Shown one piece after another: positions 45,698 through 58,233 of a stretch of DNA of 64,000 bases. Below the pieces are notes generated by a model, which saw only the letters and a list, made by a program, of their open reading frames with translations, was not told the DNA's origin and ran no database searches. Numbering within the stretch: position 1 is the stretch's first letter; every line of letters starts with the position of its first letter. The stretch spans positions 52,388,501-52,452,500 of the forward strand of contig CM060911.1 in the NCBI GenBank assembly GCA_030737875.1, given 5' to 3'. The stretch is from Allium sativum (lineage: Eukaryota; Streptophyta; Magnoliopsida; Asparagales; Amaryllidaceae). Both the position numbers and the translations under genes were made by a program.

Positions 45698-47289
45698 ATG
45701 GCCGATCTTAACCTTCCCGAGGGAGTGACCATTCCCGGATGGTTCCGGAGGTACTTGGAAGCTAGGGCCAACGATGTGGGCCCATAAAATACCCCCAACA
45801 TAACTGAGGTTCCTCCTCCTCCTCAGAATCCGCAAGCAGATTTCGCTAAGATTTGCAAAGACTTTAAGGCGATGGGTGGCAAGAACTTTATTGGGACGGA
45901 GACTTTAGTGGAGGCAAGAAATTGGTTGAAAGAAACTGAAGATCTCTTCGCCATCTTTGATGTGCAAGGTCATAGAAAGGTTTTATTGGCAGCATGGTTA
46001 TTAAAGGAAGAAGCTGCTTATTTGTGGGAGGTCACCAATGCTACGAGGCCTATAGAGACTTGGGCCGACTTTAGGACAAGATTTGGGCTTAAGTTTCTAT
46101 CATCAGCTGAGGCGAATTTGCAATTGGAGAAGTTCATATCTTTGAAGCAAGGGGACATGACAGTGAGGGAGTATGTGAATGAGTTTAACAAGCTCGCCCG
46201 ATTCGGTTTGGACATGGTTAATACTCCCCAGAAGAAGGCTTTACGCTTTGCACGAGGGTTGAATGAGCCATTACAAGGTTTAGCCCTATCTCATATACCC
46301 ATGGGGGCCACTTTTGAAGGACTAGTAGACATGGCATTGCTTCAAGGAGACGATAAGAATGGCAAGAAGGAAGTCAAGGCTAATGAGACTCAAGCCAAGA
46401 AGACAGACACCAAGTGGGGAGGAAATCAGAGCAATCAGAACAATAAGAACAACAAGAACAACAAGGGCAACAAGGCCAAGGCAAAGGACCCAAGAAAATG
46501 CAACTACTGTGGGATTGTTGGGCACATAGCTAAAGACTGTAGGAAGAAGAAGAGGAAGTTGGGCGAATGCTTTCATTGTGGAGAGACTGGACATTTTAGC
46601 AAGGATTGCCCCAAGAAGCAAGGACAAGGGCAAGGGCAAGGGCAGAATCAGCGTGCAGGACCTTCTGGAGGGCAAGTGCATGCTCTCAACGCTGCTCCAG
46701 CTCAGGACCGAGGTAGTATTTCTGTAGAGAGTCTTGTTTATATTTCTGATTTTCCTGTTCGTACCTTATTTGATTCTGGCGCATCGCATAGTTTTATTTC
46801 TTCTGACATTGTTGAAAGTTTGCACCTAAGTACTAGCCTAGTTGAGGATCCCGTTTTTGTTTCAAATCCAATTGGGGGTTCCGCCCATCTATCTGTGATT
46901 TGTATGGATTTGAAGATTTCTATCTTGACCGTAGAATTCACGTGTAATGCTTATGTTCTCGGGTTCACGGGATATTGGTTGATCTTGGGCATGGATTGGT
47001 TGTCCAGTTATGGAGCCATTCTCGATTGTGAACATAGGGTGGTGAGGCTCATGACTCGCCTCGGTAATACCCTAGAAATTTCTTGTAACCCTAGAGGTCC
47101 CGTCATGTTATGTTATCTTGAATCTCTCGACTCGTCCATCGATGATCTGCAATCCGTAAGGGTGGTCCGAGACTATCCCGATGTCTTTGAAGAAGTAAAG
47201 GGGTTACCCCCTAAACAAGAGATAGATTTCCGCATTTATCTAGTCGATAATGCCAAGCCAGTATCATTGCCCGTTAGGCACATGGCCCC
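45698..47289 (+). pseudogene. Chromovirus gag and protease, broken
   Basis: ATG 45698 opens MADLNLPEGVTIPGWFRRYL and is stopped by TAA 45785-45787; the same frame continues to 47293 (473 aa from ATG 45872). It has the gag core FIGTETLVEARNWLKETEDL, EYVNEFNKLARFGLD and LRFARGLNEPLQG, an Asn/Lys-rich linker, and two zinc knuckles, CNYCGIVGHIAKDC and CFHCGETGHFSKDC. The protease follows with TLFDSGASHSFIS (catalytic Asp present) and ILGMDWLSSYGAILDC. A TGA stops it at 47291-47293 and the RT frame is displaced just after. The sister copy at 61973 has no stop at the TAA position. Confidence 0.92.
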
Positions 47290-49905
47290 ATGAGAAAGAA
47301 GAGAGCTCAGAAGCAAGTCAAGGAGCTGCTTGAGAAAAAATTTATTAGACGAAGCATTTTTGAATGGGGTGCTCCGGTGGTATTCGCTACTAAGGCGGAT
47401 GGTTCGCTTCGTCTATGTGTTGATTATCGAGAGTTGAACAAGCTGATAAAGAAGAATAGTCACCCTTTACCGAGGATTGATGATCTCTTTGATCAGCTGG
47501 TTGGTGCTTCTGTTTTCTCTCAACTTGATCTAGCCACCGGATGCCATCAGCTTAGAGTAGCTGAGGATAGCATTGATAAAACTGCGTTTAGGACTCCAGA
47601 TGGATTCTTTGAGTGGCTTGTCATGCCATTCGGTTTGACTAATGCACCCGCCTACTTCGTAGATTTGATGAGAAGGGTGTTCAGGGAGTTCCTTAACAAG
47701 TTTGTTGTTGTCTTCGTGGATGATATTCTGATCTTCTCAAAGGATGAGGAAGAGCATGCTAGGCATCTGAAGGAAGTGATGGATACGCTTAGAGCGCATC
47801 AGTTGAAAGCCAAGTTCTCCAAATGTCATTTTTGGAGAAGGGAAGTTCGGTTTCTTGGACATATAGTTTCTAAGCAAGGCATAGCGGTGGATCCCGCGAA
47901 AGTGGTTGTGGTTCAAGATTGGAAGACTCCGAGGAATGCAACTGAAGTAAGAAGCTTTCTCGGTCTAGCGGGCTACTATAGGAAGTTCATCAGGGACTTC
48001 GCTAAGATTTCGGCCCCTCTTACTAAGTTGACGAAGAAGAACTTAGTCTTTGCATGGGACTGGGAGTGTGAGCTTGCTTTTCAAAAGCTCAAAAGAGCCC
48101 TTACCTCAGCTCCAGTTTTGGCATTACCCGATAGTGGTAAGATGTTTACGCTGTACACAAATGCATGTGGCACGGGGTTAGGAGCTGTTCTGATGCAAGA
48201 GGGAAGAGCGATGAGAAGAACTATCCCACTCATGATTTGGATTTAGCGGCGATCGTCTTTGCACTCAAATCCTGGCGCCACTATCTTCTAGGCGAAAGGT
48301 TTGAGTTGTATACTGATCACAAGTCACTCAAATACCTCTTCTCGCAAAAAAGATCTGAATCTAAGGCAGCAAAGGTGGATGGAATTCTTGGCAACCTTTG
48401 ATTTCACGACGGCTGTTGAGTCGATGACGGGTTCATTAGCATCCCTTGAGCTTACACCCACACTTCTTAATCAAGTTGGGGCTTCGCAGAGGGAAGATCC
48501 ACAGATAGTCGAAGTTATGGACAAGTTGATTCGTGGTGAGACGTCTAGTCACCTTGCCAGATATACTATTGATGATAAAGGATGGCTAAGGCGTGATGGG
48601 AGATTATGCGTTCCTCGAGTGGGAGATTTAGTCCATAGAGTTCTTGAAGAAGCGCATCACTCGAAGATGACTATACATACGGGAGGAGACAAGATGTATA
48701 GGGATATGAAGCGCATTTTCTTTTGGGACGGAATGAAGAAAGATATGGCAGAGTATGTTTCAAAGTGCATGGTGTGCCAACAAGTGAAAGCCGAGTCGAA
48801 GAAACCAGGTGGGCTATTACATCCATTAGAGGTCCCGCAATGGAAGTGGGAGAGTATTTCTATGGATTTTGTGGATGGATTGCCTAGGTCAAGGAGAGGG
48901 AACACAAGCATATGGGTCATAGTTGACAGACTTACGAAGAGTGCTCACTTCATCCCAGTAAAGAGCAAGAGGACCGCATCAGGGTTGGCATCTATTTATC
49001 TTCGAGAAATAGTGCGGTTGCATGGAGTTCCTTCTAGCATAGTTAGCGATCGTGACCCAATTTTCACTAGCTAGTTCTAGAACAGTTTGCAAGAAGCGAT
49101 GGGCACGCGATTGAATTTGAGTACAGCCTATCACCCCCAGACGGATGGCCAAACCGAAAGGGTGAATAGAGTGCTGGAAGATCTCTTGAGGCTTTGTGTT
49201 CTCGACTTCGGTGGTACTTGGGAAGACCACCTTCCTCTTGTAGAGTTTGCGTATAATAATAGCTATCAAGCCAGCATAGGGATGGCACCATTTGAAGCTT
49301 TGTGTGGGAGGCCGTGTAGGTCACCATCTTGTTGGTGGGAGACAACAGATAGACTTATACTTGGGCCCGAAATGATACGGGACACATCCGAGAAAGTTGA
49401 ATTAGTGAGAAGAAGGATGAAAGCGGCCCAAGATAGACAGAAATCCTATGCAAACAAGCGAAGGGCAGATTTGGAATTCGAAGTGGGAGACATGGTTTTC
49501 GTGAAGGTTTCTCCTTTGCGTAATGTGGTACGTTTTGGAGCAGTTGGGAAGTTGGCACCAAGGTTCGTAGGACCCTTCCCTATCATAGAGAGAATTGGAA
49601 AGATGGCCTATAAGGTGGAATTGCCCGAAAAGCTAGCCGGAGTGCATAATGTCTTTCATGTCTCGCATCTCCGAAAGTGCCTACATGAATCCGCTGAGGT
49701 GGTTGAACCAAGCATTCTGGAAGACGTGGAGGTAGAGAAAGAAGCAACCTTGAGAAAAGCTCTGATTCGTATCTTGGGAACAGAGATCAAGAAACTAAGG
49801 AATCGAGAAGTCAAATTGGTGAAAGTTCAGTGGGGTGAAGCCGACGAAGATGCAACTTGGGAAACTGAGGAGAAGATGCGTGGGTTTTATCCATTTCTTT
49901 TTTAG
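47290..49905 (+). pseudogene. Chromovirus pol: RT, RNase H, integrase, chromodomain-like end
   Basis: RT 47320-48120: [34 protein letters not shown], and the catalytic [11 protein letters not shown] (both Asp kept). RNase [12 protein letters not shown], where the first catalytic Asp is Asn, then a short deletion and frameshift to [20 protein letters not shown], and another shift. Integrase: HHSKMTIHTGGDKMYRD and CMVCQQVK zinc finger, then MDFVDGLP, SDRDPIFTS and HPQTDGQTERVNR (catalytic D, D, E). Two TAG codons lie at 49072-49082, one where Trp is usual. The C-terminus, LVKVQWGEADEDATWETEEK, resembles the short chromodomain of Tekay-type elements, which may steer insertion to chromatin. It stops at 49903-49905. 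Confidence 0.93.
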
Positions 49906-50498
49906 GGTACATTCTCGATCTCTTTTCCTAATTAGCATATCTTTCTTTTTATCCGCGTTTATCCTGTTTAGCTTATTATCTCGTTAAACTTGTCATGAGA
50001 ACCTTAGGTAGAAACCCTTTGGATGAAACATGTATTTGAAACATGTTATGCTTGATGGTTGCAAGTGGTTGCAAGTGTTTGCACGTGGATACTCGTGGAT
50101 GCATGATACACATTAGGCACTAAGATCGGCTCACACACTTTCATGTTGCATATGCATGAGTGCTTATACTTATTCATGGATGAAACTTGTTATGCTATCA
50201 CGTGGATGTTGCATATGGATGAATGTTATGTGCACTCATGTAGAGATTATGTTAGGAATTTGCATACATATGGACTCATTTCACTAACATATTTTGCATT
50301 AAGGAGGTTTACTGTATCAGTAACCGCCTGATTTTCGCATTAGATAAGTACATATACACACACCTTTGCATATGATCATACATCATTTAGAATCCTTTAA
50401 GGACAATGACTACACGTGGATGGTGTTTTGAGTAGATGGATGATGGATGGTAGGATACGTTCTTCCTAACTTGGAGATTTCGGGGACGAAATCCATTA
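49906..50498 (+). other. 3' untranslated region of the chromovirus
   Basis: Non-coding. It has GATGGTTGCAAGTGGTTGCA and ATGCATGA-rich stretches shared with 63500-63960 of the gag-only element, so this region is conserved between the families. Confidence 0.75.
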
Positions 50499-50510
50499 AG
50501 GAGGGGAGAA
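50499..50510 (+). other. Polypurine tract of the chromovirus
   Basis: AAGGAGGGGAGA just before the 3' LTR. Confidence 0.88.
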
Positions 50511-50511
50511 T

Positions 50512-53439
50512 GTAACAACCCGTATTTTTGAATAACATGTTATAACATAAATCAAGGAAGAATTAAACTGTAAAACCTGAATCAAGGGAAACGGGCTATG
50601 CCATTGCGTTTGTCTCGGAAAAATACGCGAAATAGAGTCCGAGTTTTCGAAAATCGGAGTCCGTATGACCAAGATATGGCCTCGCGAAGTTTCACGAAAA
50701 ATTCAAATTCAAAACAGATTCAAATTTCAGAAAATCAGAAGTGGCAGGAAAATTCCCGCCAGACCCAGGGGGGTCGACCTGGGGGTCGACTGGGGAGTCG
50801 ACCTCCCCCCAGGTCGACTGGGGAGTCGACCCCAGGGTCGACCTGGGAGTCGACCTGCCTGGTCGGACCCAGGCAACCTGGTGCACCATTCAGGCTGTTA
50901 TGACCTGTTTTGTTGGCTAGTGACAGGATTTGATGGCTCTGATTGAATCTAGGGTTAATCCTATGGCTAATACTATCCTAATCTCCTATAAAAAGACCCC
51001 TAAACCTAGCCTAAATCACCATTATTCAATCCTACAACTAAACTATGTCAAATTGGTTCCTCTCATGGCCTCCACTTTCATGCTAAAATTCCTAAGTTTA
51101 TTTCTATTAGAGATTGTGAGTTCATACAAGTGTTTTCAAGCTTGTATGAGTGTTCTTAGTTTGCATTCAAGTCAAGTTGCAACATTTCTATTTCAAAGCA
51201 AGGGTTTTTATTGATTTGGCTCAAGGGTTTTCATTTGGAGCTTTCATATTTGGGTCTTTTTGGTGATTGCATAAGGGCTTCATCTCAATCTTTATAATAA
51301 ATATTCATTTGTGTCTTCATAGCATTGTAAGCCCTTTTCTACTTTCTTACTTTGAACTCTAAAGTTAAATGAATGATGCAAGTTTGGGTTGATCATCATG
51401 ATATGCAAGTTTGGTTGATCATTATGATATGCAAGTTTGGTTGATCATTATGATATGCAAGTTTGTTTGATCATTATGTTATGCAAGTTGGTGTAATCAT
51501 TATGTATGACACATGTTGCTATGTTATGCAAGTTTGGGTTGATCATTATACACATGATATCATGTTATGCAAGTTAAACTTGATGTTGTGAGCATAAAGC
51601 TCCAAGCTTTATATTAAAGGTTGCATTTTGGCAACATGAAAGTTATCATATCCCTTATGATAACTTGCATGTGAGGCTAAATGCGAACTTCTAGCAACTT
51701 CTACATGTCATTTATCACCATATATCACTCATATGCTAAGTTTGGTTTTATGCATGCTTTTGAAGCCTAATAATGCAATATGCAAGTATATGAACATATG
51801 TACATCTCATATGCCACCATGATAAACTTGTGGCTTCAACACCTTTTTGTCATGATTATGCCAAGTTCCCTATTTTATCCTTTATGCGTTGTTGCGACTA
51901 TGTAAACAATGGGATTACGTTGGGGTTGGGTAACATTATGACTTAAACATGGTTTTTATAACATAACGTGATATGTTAACTTGTAATTATGTTTTGGAAA
52001 CATAATGGACATGACACTTAGAAAATATGAGTGTGGCCAACTCGAGACTGGGATGAGTTTGTAGCATAAATCTACCCGGACCCGCCCGGCTTAACTAGTG
52101 GCTACAAACAATAGGACCCAATGTGATAAGTTGGTCATGTTGTGCTCGAACCCGAGGTTAGGCCAAGTTGTGGTGTAAAGCTACCCGGACCCGCCCGGCT
52201 TAACTAGTAACCACAGCAAAGTCTAATGTGAGAGGTTAATGCACATTAAGTTAATTAATTAAGGCCTCCTGATTAGGGTTAAGTCATGGACTACTTGAAT
52301 ACTTAACCAATTAAACACGATGTATTGATAGGGTTAAGTCATGAACTGCTTGGACCACTTGACCAACTCAATACATGGTTAGGATAGGGTAACCACATTT
52401 AACCCGTTAAGAAACCCTAGTTGCGTGGTCCTTTTCAGCAGTAACCCTCTTGATAGTATCATAAGACCCTAGGGACTAGGCTAGGGTGGGGCACGATTAC
52501 TGGGCTGATTGTAAGAGACCAAAAGAGACGGCTGAATGGTGCACCGGTTGTTTAGGCGGACCATGGTCGTGCACATTAAGTCCGGAGTTGAACATGGGCA
52601 CCGGTAGGTTTAGACTGTGCATCCTTGAATTGTGTCTGAGGGTTACACCGTAGGGCCGGATACACCCTAGGGTGGACCCTGCACAGTCAACTACATTTCA
52701 TGATTAAGCCGTATGACACCGATACACGACGAGTTAGGCTTATAGGGAGCCGATCGACTAGACCGAGTAGTTGGACCTTGATTTAGGTCACCTCATGATA
52801 TTGTGCCAAGCTTGGGCCAAGGGATCAATTCTTGTTTTCACTTGACATGTTAGAATGCTAGTACACCCATGGTGCAAAACTTAACCTTGATTATGCCATG
52901 TCACCTTTATCTATCTTGTTAGTTAATCATCATGCCAGTATGTTGTTATCCTTATGTTCATCTCAGCTTCTCATGCCAGTTAACTTTACTAGTTCATAGA
53001 CATATAGTAGTTAGGGCTTACCAGTCTTTTTGACTGACCTGTTTTCTTTCGCCTCTTTTCTTCCGTTCCCCCCCCCTCAGGTTCTCAGTGTGGGAACATT
53101 GGAGCTTAGCTTGGATCTTTATAGCTTGCTTACTGGATTTGCTCATGTACGGTTTTGGACATTGAGCTAGCTATGGTTTATCACTTCACTTTGGGGATAG
53201 TACTTTATGTATTTCAGTTTTTCAGTTTATGCTAGACTTTGTTTGTTGGAAAATAATGACAAAGTACTTTGTTGTAACTTAACTATGGTTTTGAAATGCT
53301 AGTTTTATCCGCTGCTTTACTACTCTGTTTTACTTATATATTCTGTCTTGTGATATCTGCATGCATGTTTACCTTGTTTAACGCCCCTCCAAAGCTAATG
53401 TCCTTGCAAGAGTGGCAATGGCGGAGGTGGTGTGTTACA
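50512..53439 (+). repeat. 3' LTR of the chromovirus (2928 bp)
   Basis: Collinear with 42604-45502; one more 28-bp unit in the ATATGCAAGTTTG array. GTCGAC at 50773, 50785, 50797, 50813, 50825, 50837 and 50849. The acceptor-like tract ends TTCTCAG at 53088. Confidence 0.93.
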
Positions 53440-53444
53440 CTCTT

Positions 53445-53465
53445 AATCCTATCTCTTATATATAT
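53445..53465. mobile_element. Right end of the split MITE
   Basis: AATCCTATCTCTTATATATA after the CTCTT duplication; the reverse complement of the left end ATATATATATAGGAGGGTCC with a few differences. Confidence 0.55.
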
Positions 53466-53886
53466 ATATATTAGAATTTGAATAAAATGTTATAAATATA
53501 AACTACTTTTCATTTGTGAAGGAAGTAACGGCCCAAGCCTATTTATTATTATTATTTTCAAAGGCCTATCAAAAACAAGTACTTAGGCCCTTTCTTCAAC
53601 ATTGAGATAAATCCCAAAACACGTTTAACCTATCCTCGATTAAGGAAATTGATCCTCAGAGATAAAATGACTGGCAAATGATCAACGATGGAAGGAAGCA
53701 TGAGCGATGATTAGGAGAAGTCAGTCCCAATAGACTTCATGAGAGAGGAAAGTAGGCTAATTATGTAAGATTGGGGTGAGGCCAGCTCCAGGGCAGAGGT
53801 ACTGCGATGCTGGTGTTGGGTAGAAGCGCGTACAGATTCAGGCAAAATGCGGAGAAGCTTGGGTCGGCGTGATGATCGATGGCGGT
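53466..53886. other. No gene recognised
   Basis: AT-rich then mixed sequence flanking the copia LTR. It contains GGCCCAAGCCTATTTATTAT and TACTTAGGCCC words common in plant spacers; I assign nothing. Confidence 0.4.
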
Positions 53887-54789
53887 TGTGTAAACTTATT
53901 TTTTACATTAGCAAAACTGAAGATTAAACGTTGAAGCTGAACCAAAATAGATATATTTACCTCCAACCATTGCAACTGAATTCATGAAGGGTATGAAAAA
54001 TGAATCAGATCTGAAATTAGAGAAAATAGATCCACAAACTCGTCCAATTTGTGCTGTAGTTTCTGATATAGTGTCAAACCTTCACTCTTCGATTAGACGG
54101 TATATTTTCTTTATGAGAGTGTCGGTTCAGTGACCTTATCAGAAAGGCAAATTCTATTTAAACCCAAGAATTTGCTGAGTTTACCCAGCAAATCAATAAA
54201 AACACGGTAAACCCAACGTTTTGCTGAGTTTACCCATGGATTATTAAAAAAAGACGATTTTGTCTTCCCTCGTAGGGGCTCTACGAGATTCTTCATCTTA
54301 TCTCGTAGAGCCCCAACCAGGTGCCTTTAGGTCACCTCGTAGGGTCCCTGCGAGGTAACAGAAGAATCTCGTAGGACCCCTATGAGGTGCCCTAAAGGCA
54401 CCTTATAGGGGCACTGTGAGGTAAGCTGGAAATGATAAAAAAAATATTGTAAAATAAGGGCAGTTTGGTCATGCAATTTTCTGGGTTAACTCAGCAAATT
54501 CTTGGGTTCAAATAGAATTTGCCTATCAGAAATTAGACTCGAGTTCTCCCTTTATATCGTTCTTGCCATCAAAGAGTCATTTGAGAATATGAAAGGAACG
54601 TTAGAGAAAAATGGGTAGTTACCAAAAGGCGGGAGATAATTAGTCCTTAATAAATTTCCTTAATAAAATGGACCACTAATTTTTCCTTAATAAATAGATC
54701 ACTAATCTTTTCTAAAATTTGACTGAATTAATTTTGGAAATGGCTTACATTCCAAAATTTGGCTGAATTAATTCTGGAAACGGCTTACA
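53887..54789 (-). repeat. 3' LTR of the copia element
   Basis: The upper boundary is firm (TGTAAGCC after the purine tract). The lower boundary at about 53887, with GTTTACACA on the minus strand, is a guess. TATAAAGGGAGAACTCGAGT near 54540-54560 (minus strand) is a probable promoter. The first 40 bp (TTTCCAGAATTAATTCAGCC) are repeated in tandem at 54706-54789. Confidence 0.65.
54146..54523. mobile_element. MULE-type MITE, 378 bp, with 9-bp target duplication
   Basis: Ends GGCAAATTCTATTT and AAATAGAATTTGCC are inverted, and the inverted similarity runs about 42 bp (continuing with AACCCAAGAATTTGCTGAGT). TATCAGAAA lies on both sides (54137-54145 and 54524-54532). The interior (54260-54420) repeats CTCGTAGGGGCTC-type words in both orientations, so it could fold into stacked hairpins. 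No coding capacity. It was inserted in the copia LTR. Confidence 0.9.
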
Positions 54790-55056
54790 ATCTCCTTCTT
54801 GGTCCATTTAACTAGAGAGACTTCATATATGGATCATAGCGACAAAATCTCTTAGAGCAAGAATTAATCTTCTATGTATCACATTATGCTCGATCTCTCA
54901 TTACTCACGCTTTAACTTAATGAGTAAACCCACGTTTACTTCAGGTCAAGACATAATGATATTTCTTAGTAATGGTCATCAAATATGTACGTACTTAAAT
55001 TCAAATGAGAAATATCCAACTGAATGAGAAATTTCAATGCAACATAAATGAATGTA

Positions 55057-56433
55057 TCACATGACGGAGCCAAGTCCCATTCTTACTACATGACCCTTGA
55101 AATTCTTAATTCGCATGCCTTTAGTCAAGGAATCAACAACCATAAGCTCAGTGCTAATATGTTCAATGATGACTTTCTTTTCTTAAACACGTTCCTTTAT
55201 GGATCAAAACTTTATGTCGATGTGTTTACTTCGACTTCCACTTTTGTTATTCTTAGCCATAAAAACAGAGCTGAATTATCACAATACATTCTTATCGGGC
55301 GACAGATAGAGTCCACGACTCGCAATCCAGATACTAAACTTTTCAACAATACACTATGCGAGGTAGCCTCAAAATAAGAAAAAAACTCGGCCTCCATAGT
55401 AGAAGTAGCTGTCAAGGTCTGCTTCGCACTCCTCCATGAAATGGCACCATCAGCTAGCATAAACACATATCATGAAGTGGATTTTCGTGAATCAATGCAG
55501 CCACCGTAATCGTAGTCAGAGTAGCCTACCACTTCAAGGCTATCTGTCCGTCTATAAATAAGCATGTAATCCTTAGTACCATAAATATATCTAAACACTT
55601 TCTTTGCATACTTCCAATGATCAATCCCTGGGTTGCTTTGATATCCTCCTAGCACTCCAACTACATATGCAATATCTGGTCAGGTACAGACTTCGGCATA
55701 CATTATGCTGCCAACAGCTGAAGCATATAAAATGTTCTTCATTTGTTACCTTTCGATGTCATTCCTAGGGCATTGGTCCAAACTGAATCGATCACCTTTC
55801 ACTATTGGTGCTGCATTTGGTGAACAATCTTTTAATCTAAATCTTTCAAGCGCTTTGTTGATATAGGCCTCTTGGGACAATCCTAAAATGCCTCGAGATC
55901 TATCTCTATGGATCTTTATACCAATGACATATGATTCCTCTCCCATACGTTTCATATCAAAGTTACTTGAAAGAAATTGTTTCACTTCATGCAACATCCC
56001 TTTGTTATTGGTTGCAAGCAAAATGTCATCCACATAACGCAAAAAATAAAACTTTTCTCCCACTGACTTTAAGATATATACATTGATCCTAGATATTTTC
56101 TCCGAAGTTGAATGAACTAATTATTTCATGGCATTTCTTATACCACTGGCGAGAGGCTGCTTGTTTTAACCCTTACATGGATTAATATAGCTTAAAAACT
56201 AAATGCTCGTCATCCTTAGAGGAGAATCCTTCAGGTTGTTTCATATAAACATCTTCCTCTAAATCTCCATTTAGAAAAGTCGTTTTCACTTCCATCTGAT
56301 GCAGCTCGAAGTCAAAATGAGGTATTAATGCCAGACCTCTCGGAGAGAATCTTTCTTTGATATAGAGGAAAAAGAAATTTACCATTTCAAGTACGTAAGT
56401 TTTGAAGATATTTTGAGACAAAACATAATACAT
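55057..56433 (-). pseudogene. Copia RT and RNase H fragment
   Basis: Minus strand in order: PHFDFELHQMEVKTTFLNGD and LEEDVYMKQPEGFS (56182-56433), FYFLRYVDDILLATNN with the catalytic YVDD kept and LSQEAYINKALERF (55746-56063), YQSNPGIDHWKYAKKVFRYI and YSDYDYGGCIDSRKSTS (55470-55655), ISWRSAKQTLTATSTMEAEF with the RNase H residues (55212-55466), and a C-terminus IEHISTELMVVDSLTKGM stopping at 55057. Stops and frameshifts separate these frames. Upstream RT, integrase and gag are missing. Confidence 0.9.
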
Positions 56434-56974
56434 TCTATTAGTAATAATTTCAATTTCAAGAGATCTAAATGATTTTGAAAGTGTTCAAAAGCCTCTTTGT
56501 AGATAAACCACTATTCCTTAAGTAAGATTTAAGGAGTTAATAGTAATTTTGTGAAAAATATATTCTTGGAAATATAAATATTTATTCAAAAATACTTTTA
56601 TTTAATTTTTTTATATATTTGAGATTTTAATGCTTTATTAAGAAATAATCTTTGAATTCAATTTCTATTGATTTTCATGTTTTTTTTTATAAAATGAGAA
56701 ATTTTAATAAACGATTCAATTGTAAGGTCAAGATGGGACTTTCTATACAATTCTTTCACTTATTATTATTACTTGTCATATAAAGTTTGAGTGGAAATTA
56801 ATAACTTTTAGTAAATACTTAGATTGACTCTCTGGTACAGGGCAGTTAGTTTAATTCTTGTGATTACAAAAGTGACAGTAATTGGCATTTAGAGTAGTAT
56901 TATCTTAGGAGTTCAGTTTTTATTTTTAGACCGATGGATCCTCAAGAAATGATGGCGTTTTTCATATACCTGAG
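56434..56974. other. AT-rich spacer, nothing recognised
   Basis: No coding or repeat structure that I can name. Confidence 0.5.
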
Positions 56975-57370
56975 ATTCGATTTTTTTTAGCATATAGCGA
57001 AATTGCTTCGCTAAGTACTATGACCCTATCATTTGGCACGAAACTTCTTTGATAGGTGTTAGCGACCTTGCCATTTGGGGTAAAACTTCTTTCCTAGGTG
57101 TTAGCGACCTTTTCATATAGGACGACACTACATTGTTAGATGTTAGCAACCTTGCCATGGTCGAAGAAACTGCTTAGTGAGGTGACATCATTTAGAAAAA
57201 AACAACGTTGAGAGGTTTTAGCGACTTAGTTAGGGTTGATGAAATTATTTGAGGAGGTGTTAGCAATCTTGTCATGGTTATCTTAATCTTGTCATCTAGG
57301 ACAAAACTGCTTTGAGATGTTTTAACGAACTTTTTTGGGTTGATGAAACTTCTTAAGGAGGTGTCATTAT
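56975..57370. repeat. Degenerate tandem repeats of about 50 bp
   Basis: Seven or so imperfect units containing GGTGTTAGCGACCTTGCCAT and GACGAAACTTCTTTGATA. They lie upstream of a Tat LTR start at 58234 in the same orientation, so they are probably the 3' untranslated array of a Tat element, like 17785-18322. Confidence 0.6.
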
Positions 57371-58233
57371 GATTGTTTACTAGTAAGGACTGTTCTCCAT
57401 ATATTTTGGATTGATATTTAGTTTCTTTTTGCTGTGGAGAACTTTTGAACTATTATCACCATATTTCTATGATAGTCCATTGTGGACTTGATATTGATTT
57501 ATGAGATGGTGATTTTTATGCATATGCATGTTTTTGATTGTTTTATCTTATGTATATTTCTATTATGGCTTGTTCTATTGATAATCTATAATTTTGTGGT
57601 AGTGGATTTTGAAATAATAATTTTGATCAATATGTGTTAGATAATTGGAGTTCAAGCATATTTTATTTTGACTTATTCTTTTGTTAAGTCATACATTAAT
57701 ATGGATTTTTAAATGGTGACTTGGCTTGATATGCCTTTATATAATAAATTGGCTTTAGGCATACTTTGAGATGACCTACTTTGGGGTTATGCCCTATATT
57801 TTGATATATGTATCTCACCTTTTTATTTGATATTGCCAGACTCGTCTATTGTTACAATACTCGAGTCAGGCTGAGACTCTACAGATACAGTGACTCATTG
57901 AATTTTGAAGTTCGTGCTAGCATTAAAGTTGACTATTTCGACTGATTAGTTTACTTCATTATTGTATATACGTTGAAACTTAGAAAGATAGTCATGATAT
58001 ATGACTCTAATCCTGACTTACTTATATTACATATTATTCTGAATATTTAAAATCGATGTATTTAATACTTTGAGTTAATACTATACACGTCAAAATTTTC
58101 AATTCAGATCCTCACAATAGTAATAAAAGCGTGTTAGTTTTAGTTCAAAGATATATTCACATTTGACGCACTTAACCATTCATATTCTCTATTTTATTAT
58201 CGGTATCACTGTAATGCTCTTTAATAATATGAG
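57371..58233. other. Probable Tat 3' untranslated sequence, no gene
   Basis: AT-rich, without motifs; runs up to the LTR start. Confidence 0.4.

Larger units (their letters stand above)
42604..53439 (+). mobile_element. Chromovirus (Tekay/Del-like Ty3/gypsy), complete structure, broken ORFs
   Basis: LTRs 42604-45502 and 50512-53439 start TGTAACAACCCG and end GGTGTTACA. CTCTT lies at both sides (42599-42603 and 53440-53444). Primer site TGGTATCAGAGC at 45505 and purine tract at 50499 are in place. Gag, protease, RT, RNase H, integrase and a chromodomain-like end occur in order on the plus strand. Stops, two frameshifts and deletions make it non-functional. It split a MITE on insertion. Confidence 0.95.
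53887..56433 (-). mobile_element. Truncated Ty1/copia element
   Basis: Only the 3' part of pol (RT and RNase H) and the 3' LTR remain. The purine tract reads CCAAGAAGGAGAT on the minus strand directly before TGTAAGCCGTTTCCAG, the LTR start at 54789. The pol side is cut near 56433 in the early RT. A 378-bp MITE sits in the LTR. Confidence 0.82.
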
